This document shows positions 44,679-53,811 of a stretch of 64,000 bases of DNA, one piece after another. The stretch's first letter is position 1. Every line of letters begins with the position of its first letter. The DNA is from Pollutimonas nitritireducens (GTDB lineage Bacteria > Pseudomonadota > Gammaproteobacteria > Burkholderiales > Burkholderiaceae_B): assembly GCF_002849615.1 (NCBI RefSeq), contig NZ_PDNV01000006.1, forward strand, positions 1 through 64,000, written 5' to 3'. Made by a program: the position numbers and the translations under genes. The notes below the pieces were generated by a model. It did not search any database. It was not told where the DNA came from and saw nothing but the letters and a program-made list of their open reading frames with translations.

Positions 44679-44816
44679 CTATTTTTTCTTGGCGTCGGCG
44701 CCTTGTGAACCGCCCCTGGCCGCCGTGGACCCAAATGGTGAAGCGGGTGCTGCGGGCTTGGGGGCCTGTTTAGGCTTTTTTGCCTCTTTGTTGCCGCGTA
44801 ATTGACCTTTTGCCAT
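44679..44816 (-). CDS. Tiny basic Lys/Pro/Ala-rich protein, 45 aa
   Basis: A 46-codon frame opens at ATG 44816, seven bases after a strong AAGGAG. The product starts MAKGQLRGNKEAKKPKQAPK, continues with PAAPASPFGS and ends in KKK. It is basic and apparently disordered, without hydrophobic stretches. I recall similar short proteins in other Burkholderiales, which with the ribosome-binding site argues that it is real. It could bind RNA or ribosomes, but that is a guess from charge. It lies 121 bp upstream of the PLP enzyme gene on the same strand. Confidence 0.65.
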   Translation of the reverse strand: MAKGQLRGNKEAKKPKQAPKPAAPASPFGSTAARGGSQGADAKKK

Positions 44817-45048
44817 GAAAATACTCCTTGACCTACGATAGTGACATGCCAAATGGCCCCATTAGCATACGCGTAATTGAGCTATAGCGGGTAGGTCGCG
44901 CACAATCGCGCTCCACGAGTGAGGCCTAGACCCCAACTGTGAGCGTTACCCGCCGTTGCGCTTGGATAAGAAACACTACGGGATAACCCTTGAACTCTCG
45001 TTCGATACTGTCATCATGTAAGATCATTCACGCACGCTAGGAGACTGC

Positions 45049-45432
45049 ATGCAATTACCTTATACCCGAACCCTGTCCGCTGTCCTTTTGACTTTCGGTC
45101 TGAGCACTGGCGTCGCCATGGCACAACAGGCAGCTCCATCTCAATCGCCGAATGCGCCCGTTACTGCGCCATCCGCGAATTTTTCCGATGCTCAACTTGA
45201 GAAATTCGTTACGGCATCCCAGAAAGTCGCCATGATTTCCCAGGAATACACGCCCAAGCTTGAGGAGTCCGCCGACGAGGGCAAGCGCAAGAAGGTATTC
45301 AAGGAAGCCGACGATAAAATGGTACAAGCTGTCCATGCGGAAGGGATGACGGTCGACCAGTTCAATGGTATGAATCAGGCAATCCAGTCCAATCCCCAGC
45401 TGGTCCAGCGCGTCCAACAGCTGATCAAGTAG
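45049..45432 (+). CDS. DUF4168 secreted protein
   Basis: A 127-aa protein with a Sec signal peptide (hydrophobic core about 9-22, cleavage after AMA near 25), a Gln/Pro/Ala-rich linker, and a C-terminal DUF4168 domain (about 45-127). The domain opens FSDAQLEKFVTASQKVAMI and ends FNGMNQAIQSNPQLVQRVQQ. Function of the domain is unknown; it is periplasmic or surface-exposed. AGGAGACTGC precedes the ATG. Its stop codon directly abuts the stop of the opposite-strand methyltransferase gene. Confidence 0.8.
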   Translation: MQLPYTRTLSAVLLTFGLSTGVAMAQQAAPSQSPNAPVTAPSANFSDAQLEKFVTASQKVAMISQEYTPKLEESADEGKRKKVFKEADDKMVQAVHAEGMTVDQFNGMNQAIQSNPQLVQRVQQLIK

Positions 45433-46368
45433 TCACGAGCCGGACCCTGGCGAGCCTGGCGCCGGGGCCGTTCCTGACCGGGTCGTTCCTGACCGGGTCG
45501 CTCCTGACCGGGTCGCTCCTGACCGGGTCGCTCCTGACCGGGTCGCGTACCAGCCCTTCACCCCGTTTATGGTGCCGCTGATCGTGTTCCCGTCAACCTG
45601 GCCGCTATAGGTGGTGTCGCCAACGCTAAAGACGAGTTGGGCGCCAGTCAGACGACCGTCATGAATGGCCCGCGTGTCACCACCATCGCGCAGCGTTCCT
45701 TCCACAACCTGATAAGACTGGCTCAGCACCAGTTCCTTGTCACCCAGCCACCACGTACCTGCAACGTTGGCTGGCACTATCCATTTGTAGGCAGTGCAAA
45801 AATGCGTGCATCCCTCTTGCACATCGATCGTGTCGTCCGGTTGCCAGTCGCCCATGGTGAAGGAATTCGATAGGACGCGCGTTCCCGGCTTCATATTAAG
45901 TATCGAGGGTCGCAACTTGATATTCAGATTGGGCAGCAAGAAAAGCGTCACGACCGTCGCGTCGGAGAAATCGGACTCAAAAATGTCGGCATGTTCGAAA
46001 ATCGCTCTATCTTCAACACCCTCCAGTTTTGCCGTTCGTTTGGACAACTCGACCATTTTCGGGTCGTATTCAATTCCGCGGGCCATGGCGCCCCGCTTGG
46101 CTGCTGTGATGACTGTTCTGCCGTCGCCCGATCCCAGGTCCACCAAGTAATCTGAACTCGTCAGTCGAACGGCATCGAGCATGCGGTCGACCAGAACCTG
46201 AGAAGTGGGCACCCAGATCACGTCCTTGCCGGACTGCCCCACCTTCGGCTTGAACGTCGACGAGTCCGCCGTAACGGTCGGCGCGGTGGCGGTTTGCGCC
46301 GGGGCATGCTGATGCAGTGCGACCATGCACAGTGCTGTGGCAATGAAGCATTTGCGAAGTGTGGACAT
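45433..46368 (-). CDS. Exported class I SAM methyltransferase-fold protein
   Basis: The 311-aa protein begins with a signal peptide (MSTLRKCFIATALCMVALHQ, cleavage near 29), then VIWVPTSQVLVDRMLDAV and a SAM-binding motif DYLVDLGSGDGRTVITAAKR (about 80-99), with acidic motif II-like IFEHADIFESDF. The C-terminal part (about 200-290) is beta-rich. The tail is (A/T)TRSG repeated, encoded by a 15-bp DNA repeat. Proteins of this secreted type occur widely, but their activity outside the cytoplasm, where SAM is scarce, is unexplained. AGGAGGCCCGTG precedes ATG 46368, and it lies 17 bp behind the permease gene, probably on the same transcript. Confidence 0.78.
   Translation of the reverse strand: MSTLRKCFIATALCMVALHQHAPAQTATAPTVTADSSTFKPKVGQSGKDVIWVPTSQVLVDRMLDAVRLTSSDYLVDLGSGDGRTVITAAKRGAMARGIEYDPKMVELSKRTAKLEGVEDRAIFEHADIFESDFSDATVVTLFLLPNLNIKLRPSILNMKPGTRVLSNSFTMGDWQPDDTIDVQEGCTHFCTAYKWIVPANVAGTWWLGDKELVLSQSYQVVEGTLRDGGDTRAIHDGRLTGAQLVFSVGDTTYSGQVDGNTISGTINGVKGWYATRSGATRSGATRSGATRSGTTRSGTAPAPGSPGSGS
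45471..45545. repeat. 15-bp minisatellite, five copies
   Basis: Five head-to-tail copies of (C/T)TCCTGACCGGGTCG occupy 45471-45545; the first two carry T and the last three C at the first position. The array lies in the 3' end of the methyltransferase-fold gene on the minus strand and encodes the TRSG(A/T) pentapeptide repeat. The unit is divisible by three, so copy-number change would lengthen or shorten the tail without breaking the frame. Confidence 0.9.
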
Positions 46369-46385
46369 CACGGGCCTCCTGACGA

Positions 46386-47717
46386 TTAGTACTCCATTTC
46401 TTCTTCCAGCTTTTTCTTGAAGAAGAGTATCGGTATGCCCGAAGCAAGCACAGCAAGGCCAATCAAGCCCGCGACCCCCGTGTATGCAATGCTGGCATAA
46501 AGCATGTACAGACAGGTGCAACAGAAAATAAGCGGCGTCCAAGGGTAAAACGGTACTTTGTACGGCAAAACGCGCTCGGGATGCCGCCAGCGCAGGACAA
46601 AAAGAGCGATGGCCACCATCAGTAGAAAGCCCCAGAACACCGGCGCCGTATAGTCCACCATGGCCTTGAAGCCATCACGCGTAATCGCTCCAAGGGTGAT
46701 CAATGCAAGCGCGATCAGGGCCTGTACGATCTGACCATTGGCAGGAGTCTTGCCGCGGCCGTCCCATATGCCGATCCAGGACATCACCGTCATATCGCGA
46801 GCCATGGCGTAGAATACCCTGGAGCCCGTGAACAGGGTGGCGTTAAGGGTCGAAATCGCCGCAACCACGATGGTCAAAGTTACAACAATCTCCGCCGAGG
46901 GCCCGGCGACCACGCGCATCATGTCCGCAGCAACGGCGTCCGACTTGCGCAGCCCCTCGAGCCCCAGAGTGGAAAGCAGCGCGACGTTGGCAAGCACGTA
47001 TAAAGCTGCCACCATCAGCGTACCGATGGTGAGTACTTTTGCAATATTGCGAGGCGCATTCTTCAATTCGCCGGTCAGGTAGGCAGCCTCATTCCATCCT
47101 CCATAGGTGAGCAGGACGAAGATCATTGCCATGCCCACACCAGCCGTTTCGGGGAGCATCGAGACAGGCGCCGTAGGTTCAGCAGGACTGAACAGTCCGA
47201 ACATGATGATCCCGGCTATGGCAAGGACCTCGATAAACGTCACCACGATCTGAAGGTTCTTTCCTTCGGTGGAGCCGATGATGTTCACGGTGCTCAATAT
47301 GATGACCGACAAAGCGGCATAAATTGCCGATCCATAGGGGCCTAACGGTGCAATCTGAGCGGCGTAGTCGCCCAGCACAAACGCCACGCCCGCGATGGCG
47401 CCAGTCTGGATCACTGTGCAACGCGCCCATCCAAACATCATAGCGACCGATCTTCCATACGCCTTGGAAAGAAAATGATATTCGCCACCCGAGTGCGGAT
47501 GAGCGGCAGACAGTTCGGCATAGCACAATGCACCTACCAGCGTCATGGCGCCGCCCAGTACCCACACCATGACAAACATGAATCCACTGCCGACGTTGGC
47601 AGCCACGATGGACGGCGTCCGGAATATACCGATTCCGACCACCAGCCCCACCACGATGGTCACTGCATCAAATACCGAAAGCAATGCTTCAGGCCCAGCG
47701 CGGTTCTGGTCGGCCAT
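46386..47717 (-). CDS. APC-superfamily amino acid permease
   Basis: A 443-aa inner-membrane transporter with about 12 predicted helices. The APC signature segment is VVGIGIFRTPSIVAANVGSG (about 29-48) in the first helix, with GGEYHFLSKAYG near 78-89. It should move an amino acid or related amine, by proton symport or exchange. The ATG at 47717 follows GTGGGAGTTCAC and is preferred over the GTG four codons earlier. The methyltransferase-fold gene follows 17 bp later. Substrate unknown. Confidence 0.87.
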   Translation of the reverse strand: MADQNRAGPEALLSVFDAVTIVVGLVVGIGIFRTPSIVAANVGSGFMFVMVWVLGGAMTLVGALCYAELSAAHPHSGGEYHFLSKAYGRSVAMMFGWARCTVIQTGAIAGVAFVLGDYAAQIAPLGPYGSAIYAALSVIILSTVNIIGSTEGKNLQIVVTFIEVLAIAGIIMFGLFSPAEPTAPVSMLPETAGVGMAMIFVLLTYGGWNEAAYLTGELKNAPRNIAKVLTIGTLMVAALYVLANVALLSTLGLEGLRKSDAVAADMMRVVAGPSAEIVVTLTIVVAAISTLNATLFTGSRVFYAMARDMTVMSWIGIWDGRGKTPANGQIVQALIALALITLGAITRDGFKAMVDYTAPVFWGFLLMVAIALFVLRWRHPERVLPYKVPFYPWTPLIFCCTCLYMLYASIAYTGVAGLIGLAVLASGIPILFFKKKLEEEMEY

Positions 47718-47876
47718 GTGAACTCCCACGTGCAGTTTGATGGCGCCCAGCTAGTAACAGTATTCCCGGGGCGCCAGCGACAGCAGCAAGATTCTTGCCA
47801 GACAAGGTCAGCAGACCAAGGCCGGCCAATTGTAAGGTGCCTTCCTTTCTTTACAGCATGGTGAGAGACGAGAAAG

Positions 47877-49967
47877 CTACTGCAGGGCCGGTCTCAGGGG
47901 CTTGAGGGGGTTTCTGCCTTCTGACTGTCTGGTCGCCAATTCCGCGACATCCACTTGCCCGACGGCAGGGGAAATCTTGAATACAGCCACGGCGTTGGCC
48001 AGATAACGCGCCTGATCCTGGAGCGAACTGGCGGCAGCGGCCGCCTGTTCGACGAGGGCGGCATTTTGCTGGGTCACTTCATCCATTTGCGAGACAGCCA
48101 GATTGACCTGGTCGATGCCCATGGACTGCTCTTCGGAAGCGCTGGCGATCTCCTTCATGATTTCGGTTACGCGCTGCACTGATGACAGCAATTCTTCCAT
48201 GGTCAAACCCGCGCCCTCGACCTTCGCCGCGCCATCATTGATTTCGGATAACGAGGCGCCGATTAACGCCTTGATTTCTTTTGCCGCATCGGCGCTGCGC
48301 TGGGCGAGCGACCGCACTTCCGATGCGACCACGGCAAAGCCCCGCCCCTGTTCACCGGCGCGCGCCGCTTCAACCGCCGCATTCAGCGCCAGGATATTGG
48401 TCTGAAACGCGATGCTGTCAATCACGCTAACGATTTCTCCTATTTTTCCGGAGCTCGCCGAAATTCGGTGCATGGTTTCCACGACACCCGTGACGGCCTG
48501 GCCGCCCCGATGCGCCACATCGGAAGCGGTGTCGGCCAATGCGGTCGCCTGGCGGGCATGATCGGTATTCTGCTTTACGGTCGCGGCCAATTCATCCATG
48601 CTGGCCGCCGTCTCTTGCAAGGAGGCGGCCTGCTGCTCGGTTCGGCTGGACAGGTCTGCGTTGCCCGAGGCGATCTCGGTGGCGCCCACATTGATTTCGT
48701 CCACGCCCGCGCGCACGGCGGAAATGGCGCGTTGTAAATTGTCTTGGGTGCGCTTGAGGTTATCAAGCAAGGCATGGACTTCATTCCTGCTGTTGGCGGG
48801 AACGTCGTCGATGCGATTGCTGAAGTCGCCCGCCCCGAGCTTCTCCATCACTTCGATCACTTGCCGGACCGGCCGGAGAATGCGGGCCACCCCCAAGCCT
48901 ACCAATAGTGAAATCAGCAATGTGCCGATCAGCATAAGCGCCAGCTGAATGGCCAGATACTGATAACTTTTAAGCAAAAAGGCATTCTGGTCTCCGACCC
49001 CATACAGAATCCAATTCCAGTTATCCACGGTACGCCAGGCCATGAACCTGGCTGTGTTCTCGGCGCCCAGACTCACACTGGCAAAACCATTGGGCTGTCG
49101 ATACATGTTTTCGAGTGTGGCGACATCGGCGAGCGGCATGCTCGCTGACAGAGGTTCACCGGGTTTGCCCTGGGATCCGGCGATCTGAAGCCACTGTTTG
49201 TTGTCGTTGGAACGTTGCAGAATGCCAAGCGTGCCATGCTCGGCAACCTTGGCCATGGCCACCGTCCGCAGTACAGCATCGACCTGTGCATGGACATCGA
49301 CACGCACAGAAAATCCACCATATACGTTTCCGGCATCATCTTTCAAGGGCTTTATGCTCATGGCGTACCATTTGCCATTGCGCTGGACCAGGCCACTGTA
49401 CGGCTTGCCGCTATCCAGCGTACGGGCCAGCAGGTCCTTGCTGTCCACCGTACTGCCCAGGCGTATCGTGCCCTGGGCATCTCGCAACAATGTGGCCACG
49501 CGCACCCACTTGTCACCCGACCGCACGATGATGGCGGGATCGGCACCCGTATTCATATTGATGCGCTGCAATGTGTCGATATCGCCGTTGACAATGCGAT
49601 CGTCAACCACCAGCAAGGGGACTTCGCCGCCCTCCTCGGTATCGATCGTGCCTCCATCGAGGACGGGGATGCCACCCAACTCGCGCTCCATTACCGGAAT
49701 GAGTTCCTGGCCGCGTGCGCTGGCGCTCGCAAAGACGATTTGCAGGGACTGGTCCGTACCATCCAGGGCCGCCGTCAACTCGCGCTGCACATTGTCAATG
49801 GCAGCCAGCCGGCTTTGCCAGGCCATTGCAGCCGTCACGGCGAGCATGACAATGGCTGTCACAACCGATGTTGTCCGGAACATCCGCAATGCCAATGACT
49901 GCCTGGACATCCACCCTTTACCTACCACTTTGTTTTTTATTTTAGTGCGCGCCACGGTTGTCTCCAT
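47877..49967 (-). CDS. Methyl-accepting chemotaxis protein
   Basis: A 696-aa chemoreceptor. One helix (about 28-52) precedes a large periplasmic Cache-type sensor (about 55-320, of the Cache3/Cache2 fusion type, with [21 protein letters not shown] near its end). A second helix (about 335-360) leads into HAMP (about 360-412) and the signalling coiled coil, with hairpin tip [20 protein letters not shown] near 525-545. It should steer flagellar rotation through CheW/CheA. There is no C-terminal CheR-binding pentapeptide. The start is ATG 49967 after GGGAAGGCCATC. No che genes are nearby. Confidence 0.92.
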   Translation of the reverse strand: METTVARTKIKNKVVGKGWMSRQSLALRMFRTTSVVTAIVMLAVTAAMAWQSRLAAIDNVQRELTAALDGTDQSLQIVFASASARGQELIPVMERELGGIPVLDGGTIDTEEGGEVPLLVVDDRIVNGDIDTLQRINMNTGADPAIIVRSGDKWVRVATLLRDAQGTIRLGSTVDSKDLLARTLDSGKPYSGLVQRNGKWYAMSIKPLKDDAGNVYGGFSVRVDVHAQVDAVLRTVAMAKVAEHGTLGILQRSNDNKQWLQIAGSQGKPGEPLSASMPLADVATLENMYRQPNGFASVSLGAENTARFMAWRTVDNWNWILYGVGDQNAFLLKSYQYLAIQLALMLIGTLLISLLVGLGVARILRPVRQVIEVMEKLGAGDFSNRIDDVPANSRNEVHALLDNLKRTQDNLQRAISAVRAGVDEINVGATEIASGNADLSSRTEQQAASLQETAASMDELAATVKQNTDHARQATALADTASDVAHRGGQAVTGVVETMHRISASSGKIGEIVSVIDSIAFQTNILALNAAVEAARAGEQGRGFAVVASEVRSLAQRSADAAKEIKALIGASLSEINDGAAKVEGAGLTMEELLSSVQRVTEIMKEIASASEEQSMGIDQVNLAVSQMDEVTQQNAALVEQAAAAASSLQDQARYLANAVAVFKISPAVGQVDVAELATRQSEGRNPLKPLRPALQ

Positions 49968-50066
49968 GATGGCCTTCCCGTTGGAATACACGGTTGGTAT
50001 CCAATTAACGGCGCCGTGATGAGGTTCTTTACCGCGCTGGCGCTAGGGATTTCCCTGCACGGAGGG

Positions 50067-51506
50067 TTACATCACTGCACTCATGGCGCGCTGAAGAAAT
50101 TCGGGCACGGACATCGCCTGGCCGTTCAAATCGACTTTGTCGTTTTCATACAATATGGCCGTGCTTGCCGTGTCGCCTTCTGCAACGATGAGTCCAGCCC
50201 CGCTCAGACGCGCGACATATTGGTCGTAAATCATCGCCCCCAGCACTTGCATCTGTTGCGCTTGCTGGGGATCGTTTTGTACCTGACCCAGTGCCTGGAT
50301 GAGCATAGGCTTGGATATGGACAGGTCAAGTTTCACACGCTTCAGTATTTCGGCGAGCAGTACATCGGTGCGCTGCTCTTGTGAATTGTCCGGGCTGGCA
50401 AGATCAACCTGCAAGCCGGTCTTGCTTTCGCCGTGGGCATTCTTCCATACCAGGGGATCAATGGAAATCGATGGGCTGGAAGCCAGCATGGCAACCAGCT
50501 TTTCACGCATGACAGCTTCCTCAGCGTCGGTCAATACCAATTCCTCGTCAGCCGAAATACCTTCCCTGGCAACGATCTTATCGTAGGTCGTCGCCAGGTC
50601 GGTCAGCGCGTCAACATCCAGCTGGCGCGCGCTGGCACCCACGGAGACGCTGCCCAGATCTATTTCCCCAATAGCAATACGACCAAAATCGTAACGTAGC
50701 GTACCGTCCAGCAACTTGCCCTTTTGCTGACTGTCTACGGCCATGGACAGCTCTTCCAATACCACAGCGCGCCCTGCCGGACTATCAATGGCCAGCGACT
50801 GGACCGTCGCATTACTTTGCGTCGACACGTCGCTCTGATTCGACATCGTGGTTTTGCTATTGGCCTGGATATTCTTGATCAATAGGTTTTCACCCGTTTG
50901 CTCATTGGTCACCGAAAAAGATGCGACCTGCCCGGCTGCCGTATTGTCATTGAAGTCGTTGGTGAAGTTCATCTCAACGACGCCACCGCTGAAGGAGATT
51001 TTCTCGCCGTCTTCAACCAGCTCGGCCGGGGAGAATGTCCAGACAGACCGGCCAGTACCACCGAAGCCGACACGTGTTTCAATATTGAGGGGCGATTTGC
51101 CATTCTGGCTATCGAACCATTTCTGGGTGGCCGGCGTGGGACGAAGCTGCGCCTGGCTATGGGCAAGCATCGGCATGAAATCGCCCGCAGCCACCGCGCT
51201 GGCTGGTAGCGGTCCATGTTGCAGCTTATCGTGCAATTTCAGTTCCAGCGGTGTACCGTCTTCATCTTTCATGAACAGGGTGTAGCTGACGTCCGAGGCG
51301 AACCAGCCGCGTTGATAGTCGTTGATTTCTATCCTGAGATTGTCGGCGCCCATGTCGGCGCCCAGCATCTTGATCACACGTTCATTGGCTTGCGCCACGA
51401 CACGTTCCACGGTGACTTGCGCCTGCTTCCCCACATACCAGGTGGCGCCCATATATGCTACGCCCAAGACTACAACCACCCCAATTACGCCAGTGCTTCT
51501 CTTCAT
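50067..51506 (-). CDS. DUF945 (YdgA-family) protein
   Basis: A 479-aa protein with one N-terminal hydrophobic anchor (VIGVVVVLGVAYMGATWYVG, 7-26) and a long, mostly beta-stranded periplasmic region ending in IYDQYVARLSGAGLIVAEGDTAST and a final SVPEFLQRAM. This is the pattern of DUF945/YdgA proteins, including the INDYQRGWFASDVSYTL segment (about 61-77). The role of the family is not well established. AGGAACATA precedes the ATG. It stands between the chemoreceptor and maiA on the same strand. Confidence 0.85.
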   Translation of the reverse strand: MKRSTGVIGVVVVLGVAYMGATWYVGKQAQVTVERVVAQANERVIKMLGADMGADNLRIEINDYQRGWFASDVSYTLFMKDEDGTPLELKLHDKLQHGPLPASAVAAGDFMPMLAHSQAQLRPTPATQKWFDSQNGKSPLNIETRVGFGGTGRSVWTFSPAELVEDGEKISFSGGVVEMNFTNDFNDNTAAGQVASFSVTNEQTGENLLIKNIQANSKTTMSNQSDVSTQSNATVQSLAIDSPAGRAVVLEELSMAVDSQQKGKLLDGTLRYDFGRIAIGEIDLGSVSVGASARQLDVDALTDLATTYDKIVAREGISADEELVLTDAEEAVMREKLVAMLASSPSISIDPLVWKNAHGESKTGLQVDLASPDNSQEQRTDVLLAEILKRVKLDLSISKPMLIQALGQVQNDPQQAQQMQVLGAMIYDQYVARLSGAGLIVAEGDTASTAILYENDKVDLNGQAMSVPEFLQRAMSAVM

Positions 51507-51632
51507 TATGTTCCTGTTCTATTTCATTGCGGCGGGACCGCGCGCATGCAGCGCGCTGGATAAACAAGGCCGATTTGCCGGGATCCATTTAACCACGATG
51601 GAACGCCTTCACCGGAGACCACAAAAGATGAT

Positions 51633-52280
51633 TCAAGCCTCGCTGTCCGGCTGGCTGCCAGGGGCGGCTTGCTGAAACGCAGGCAACTGCGCACAGGCAG
51701 CGTCGATGCTTGCGATGGTGGGCATCGTACTGAGGTCGCAATTGAAACGACGTGCATTGGCCATTTGTGGAATCAGACACAGATCCGCGAACGTCGGTTG
51801 GTCACCATGACAGTATCGACCGGTCGCCGAATGTCCGGCCAGCATCCCCTCGACGGCAGCCAGCCCTTGCTCAACCCAATGACGGTACCAGGCATTCCTG
51901 GCATCTTCATCGACCTTGAGTTCATGCTTAAGATATTTCAAGACCCTCAGATTATTGAGCGGATGGATGTCGCAGGCAATGAACTGGGCAATGGATCTCA
52001 CCCTGGCGCGCTGTCTCGCATCCACCGGCAACAGGGGCGGATTGGGATGCGTTTCTTCCAGGTATTCGAGTATGGCCATGGACTGTCCAAGCGTCCAGTC
52101 GTCTTCCTGGAGAGTGGGCACCAGGCCGGTGGGATTCAGCTCGCGATAAGATTGGGTCAGTTGTTGGCCACCATCCTTCAGCAAGTGCACCGGCACAGTC
52201 TCGTAGGGCAAGTTCTTCAGATTCAGTGCGATGCGGACCCGATACGCTGCCGAACTGCGGAAGTAACCATAAAGTTTCAT
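51633..52280 (-). CDS. maiA: Maleylacetoacetate isomerase (zeta-class GST)
   Basis: A 215-aa glutathione transferase-fold enzyme that isomerises maleylacetoacetate to fumarylacetoacetate (or maleylpyruvate in gentisate breakdown). The zeta-class signature KLYGYFRSSAAYRVRIALNL (2-21) includes the catalytic SSAAYRVR motif, and ELNPTGLVPTL (about 47-57) is typical. The start overlaps the ispH stop as TGATG, an unusual operon partner. No other tyrosine or gentisate catabolic genes are nearby. Confidence 0.92.
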   Translation of the reverse strand: MKLYGYFRSSAAYRVRIALNLKNLPYETVPVHLLKDGGQQLTQSYRELNPTGLVPTLQEDDWTLGQSMAILEYLEETHPNPPLLPVDARQRARVRSIAQFIACDIHPLNNLRVLKYLKHELKVDEDARNAWYRHWVEQGLAAVEGMLAGHSATGRYCHGDQPTFADLCLIPQMANARRFNCDLSTMPTIASIDAACAQLPAFQQAAPGSQPDSEA

Positions 52281-53248
52281 CAGCTTTCCTTGACTTTACG
52301 CGAGAGTTCCCTTGGCAGTGGGAACGACACATTTTCGGGTGTGCCGGCCAAGGTCCGCACGGAAGCGGCACCGAGCTCCTTGAGACGCACGATAACCTCA
52401 TTGACCAATATTTCGGGGGCCGAAGCGCCCGCCGTCACGCCGACTCGCCTGGCCTGCTCCAGCCATGCCGGGTCTATCATTTCGGGGCCGTCAATAAGAT
52501 AGGCAGCTGCTCCCTTGCGTTCCGCCACTTCGCGCAAGCGATTCGAATTGGAACTGTTGGGACTACCGACCACGAGAACGAGATCACAATCAGGTGCCAT
52601 GATCTTGACGGCATCCTGACGATTTTGCGTGGCGTAACAGATATCGCTTTTCTTCGGTTCAAGAATGGTGGGGAAACGAGTTCGCAAAGCCTGTGCAACC
52701 TCGGCTGCGTCATCAACCGACAAAGTGGTCTGGGTCACGAAGGCGAGGTTCTCCGGATCGCGAACGTGCAACGCAGCCACGTCGGCAGCGGTTTCCACCA
52801 AATACATTCCGCCGTCGGCCTGGCCCAAGGTGCCTTCCACTTCCGGATGCCCGCGGTGACCGATCATGATGATCTCACGACCGGCGGCGCGCATCTTCGC
52901 CACTTCGATGTGCACTTTGGTCACCAACGGACATGTTGCGTCGAAAACCTTCAATCCCATTTCCGCCGCCTCGGCACGCACAGTCTTGGCCACGCCATGG
53001 GCCGAAAATACGACGATGGAGCCGGCAGGCGCTTCGTGGAGTTCGTCGATGAAAATCGCCCCTTTTTGCTTGAGGTCCTGCACCACATAACGATTGTGGA
53101 CGATTTCGTGGCGTACATATATGGGCGCGCCGTGCAGTTCCAATGCCCGCTCGACGATATCGATGGCGCGATCTACACCGGCACAAAAGCCCCGGGGTTG
53201 CGCAAGGACGACCTCGAGATCGGCCTGGGCGGGTCGCTGATCAGACAT
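52280..53248 (-). CDS. ispH: 4-hydroxy-3-methylbut-2-enyl diphosphate reductase
   Basis: A 322-aa iron-sulfur enzyme for the last step of the MEP isoprenoid pathway, giving IPP and DMAPP. The three cluster cysteines are visible in [13 protein letters not shown] (Cys22), [12 protein letters not shown] (about Cys112) and [12 protein letters not shown] (about Cys205). The substrate-binding HGHPEVEGT-type segment reads [13 protein letters not shown], and [10 protein letters not shown] is conserved. It overlaps fkpB at the start and maiA at the end by one base each, so the three are an operon. Confidence 0.96.
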   Translation of the reverse strand: MSDQRPAQADLEVVLAQPRGFCAGVDRAIDIVERALELHGAPIYVRHEIVHNRYVVQDLKQKGAIFIDELHEAPAGSIVVFSAHGVAKTVRAEAAEMGLKVFDATCPLVTKVHIEVAKMRAAGREIIMIGHRGHPEVEGTLGQADGGMYLVETAADVAALHVRDPENLAFVTQTTLSVDDAAEVAQALRTRFPTILEPKKSDICYATQNRQDAVKIMAPDCDLVLVVGSPNSSNSNRLREVAERKGAAAYLIDGPEMIDPAWLEQARRVGVTAGASAPEILVNEVIVRLKELGAASVRTLAGTPENVSFPLPRELSRKVKES

Positions 53249-53724
53249 TACAGGACCCCCAGCAAGGACACTTCAATGTGGAGGTCGGCGCCGGCCAACG
53301 GGTGATTGAAGTCAAACAAGGCCGTGTCGTCGTTGATCTCTTTCAGGACACCGGAATAACGGCCGCCATTGGGAGCAGAAAATTCAACCATGTCGCCGGC
53401 TTCGAACTGGGACTCGGGGTCGGCATTCTGAGCCATCATGGCACGGGTGACACGTTGCACAAGCTCGGGATTGCGGTCGCCATAAGCCTGGGCTGCTGGC
53501 AAGTCGAAGGAAAACCGTTCACCCTCTGAGTGATCGAGCAAGGCTTCCTCCATGCCGGGAGCCCACTGACCCGTGCCCATTTGCAAGGTGGCGGGACGTT
53601 CGCTGAATGTATCGGCAAACACTGCACCTGCCGCCGGTCCTGAAACAAGTTCAATACGATAGTGCAGTGTCAGGTAGGAATCGGGTTGAACACGAACCGA
53701 AGCTGAGTCGGGAGTAGAAGTCAA
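53248..53724 (-). CDS. fkpB: FKBP-type peptidyl-prolyl isomerase (SlpA/FkpB type)
   Basis: A 158-aa cytoplasmic FKBP-fold prolyl isomerase with chaperone activity. Strand one [10 protein letters not shown] (about 17-26), the insert-in-flap [13 protein letters not shown] (about 84-96), and FDFNHPLAG-type sequence (about 138-146) are characteristic of SlpA/FkpB. The fkpB-ispH pairing is conserved in proteobacteria. The only sensible start is TTG 53724, eight bases after GAAAG. Its last base overlaps the ispH start. Confidence 0.92.
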   Translation of the reverse strand: MTSTPDSASVRVQPDSYLTLHYRIELVSGPAAGAVFADTFSERPATLQMGTGQWAPGMEEALLDHSEGERFSFDLPAAQAYGDRNPELVQRVTRAMMAQNADPESQFEAGDMVEFSAPNGGRYSGVLKEINDDTALFDFNHPLAGADLHIEVSLLGVL

Positions 53725-53811
53725 AATCTTTCACCGTAGAAGAGCGTTGCTGTTGCTCTATTTTAAAGCGTCTTATGGGACTTCACACGCGCCCTGCCGC
53801 CAGAGTGTAAA

